A stretch of DNA of 64,000 nt from Citrobacter portucalensis (GTDB taxonomy: Bacteria; Pseudomonadota; Gammaproteobacteria; Enterobacterales; Enterobacteriaceae), in the NCBI RefSeq assembly GCF_002042885.1, contig NZ_MVFY01000003.1, positions 1-64,000 of the forward strand, written 5' to 3'. The notes below the pieces were generated by a model. That model was not told the origin of the DNA and did no database searches. It worked only from the letters and a program-made list of their open reading frames with translations. A program made the translations under genes and the position numbers. This document shows positions 63,975 to 64,000 of this stretch, one piece after another (the stretch's first letter is position 1; the number at the start of each line of letters is the position of its first letter).

Positions 63975-64000
63975 ATGATGAATGATTCTTTCTGCCGCAT
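63975..64000 (+). CDS. tex: Start of Tex (YhgF), RNA-binding transcription accessory protein
   Basis: Only the first nine codons are present (MMNDSFCRI); the gene runs off the right edge. The text equals the start of E. coli Tex, an S1-domain RNA-binding protein, and tex follows greB in E. coli. A second ATG immediately after the first is an alternative start. Confidence 0.85.

Overview
This window is a stretch of ordinary chromosome from an enteric bacterium (Enterobacteriaceae). Gene order and protein sequences follow the E. coli and Salmonella str-crp-nir-dam-mrcA-ompB region almost gene for gene. A BigA-type autotransporter (known to me from Salmonella) lies downstream of cysG, and the E. 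coli frl cluster is absent between yhfL and trpS. This points to Citrobacter or a Salmonella-like relative rather than E. coli. The genus is inferred, not proven. No rRNA, tRNA, CRISPR array, prophage or insertion sequence was seen.

Layout. (1) 1-6500: the str operon on the minus strand (rpsL, rpsG, fusA, start of tufA) behind yheO-tusDCB, then fkpA with a sigma-E promoter. (2) 6500-12250: slyX, slyD, yheV, the KefGB glutathione-gated K+ efflux system and the ABC-F ATPase YheS. (3) 12250-15530: an accessory block inserted between yheS and yheT, holding a PRPP-synthetase-like gene plus nadV (nicotinamide phosphoribosyltransferase), divergent from an NrtR-type Nudix repressor, with two tandem operator-like repeats between them. 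(4) 15600-26230: yheTU-prkB, yhfA/crp, yhfK, argD-pabA-fic-yhfG, ppiA and tsgA. (5) 26400-31740: the nirBDC-cysG nitrite reduction operon with recognisable FNR and NarL/NarP sites. (6) 32060-37970: a 1970-residue BigA-like autotransporter. (7) 38170-44870: yhfL and the aroK-aroB-damX-dam-rpe-gph-trpS superoperon. (8) 45280-48590: hofMNOPQ, the competence-type secretin and inner-membrane set. (9) 48700-58260: mrcA, nudE, igaA-yrfG-hslR-hslO and yhgE. (10) 58640-64000: pck, a RelE/HigB-like toxin-antitoxin pair inserted between pck and envZ, ompR-envZ, greB and the start of tex.

The parts least explained by the conserved backbone are the nadV/prs/nrtR block, the BigA autotransporter with its repeat architecture and unusual last residue, and the toxin-antitoxin pair. 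The nadV/prs block is the best candidate for unexplored biology. It could be a repressor-controlled nicotinamide salvage route, or, given its pairing of a divergent PRPP-synthetase homologue with a NAMPT homologue, an ADP-ribose-based NAD+ rebuilding route like the one known in phages. Sequence alone cannot separate these. Eight REP/BIME-type palindromic repeats sit between genes.
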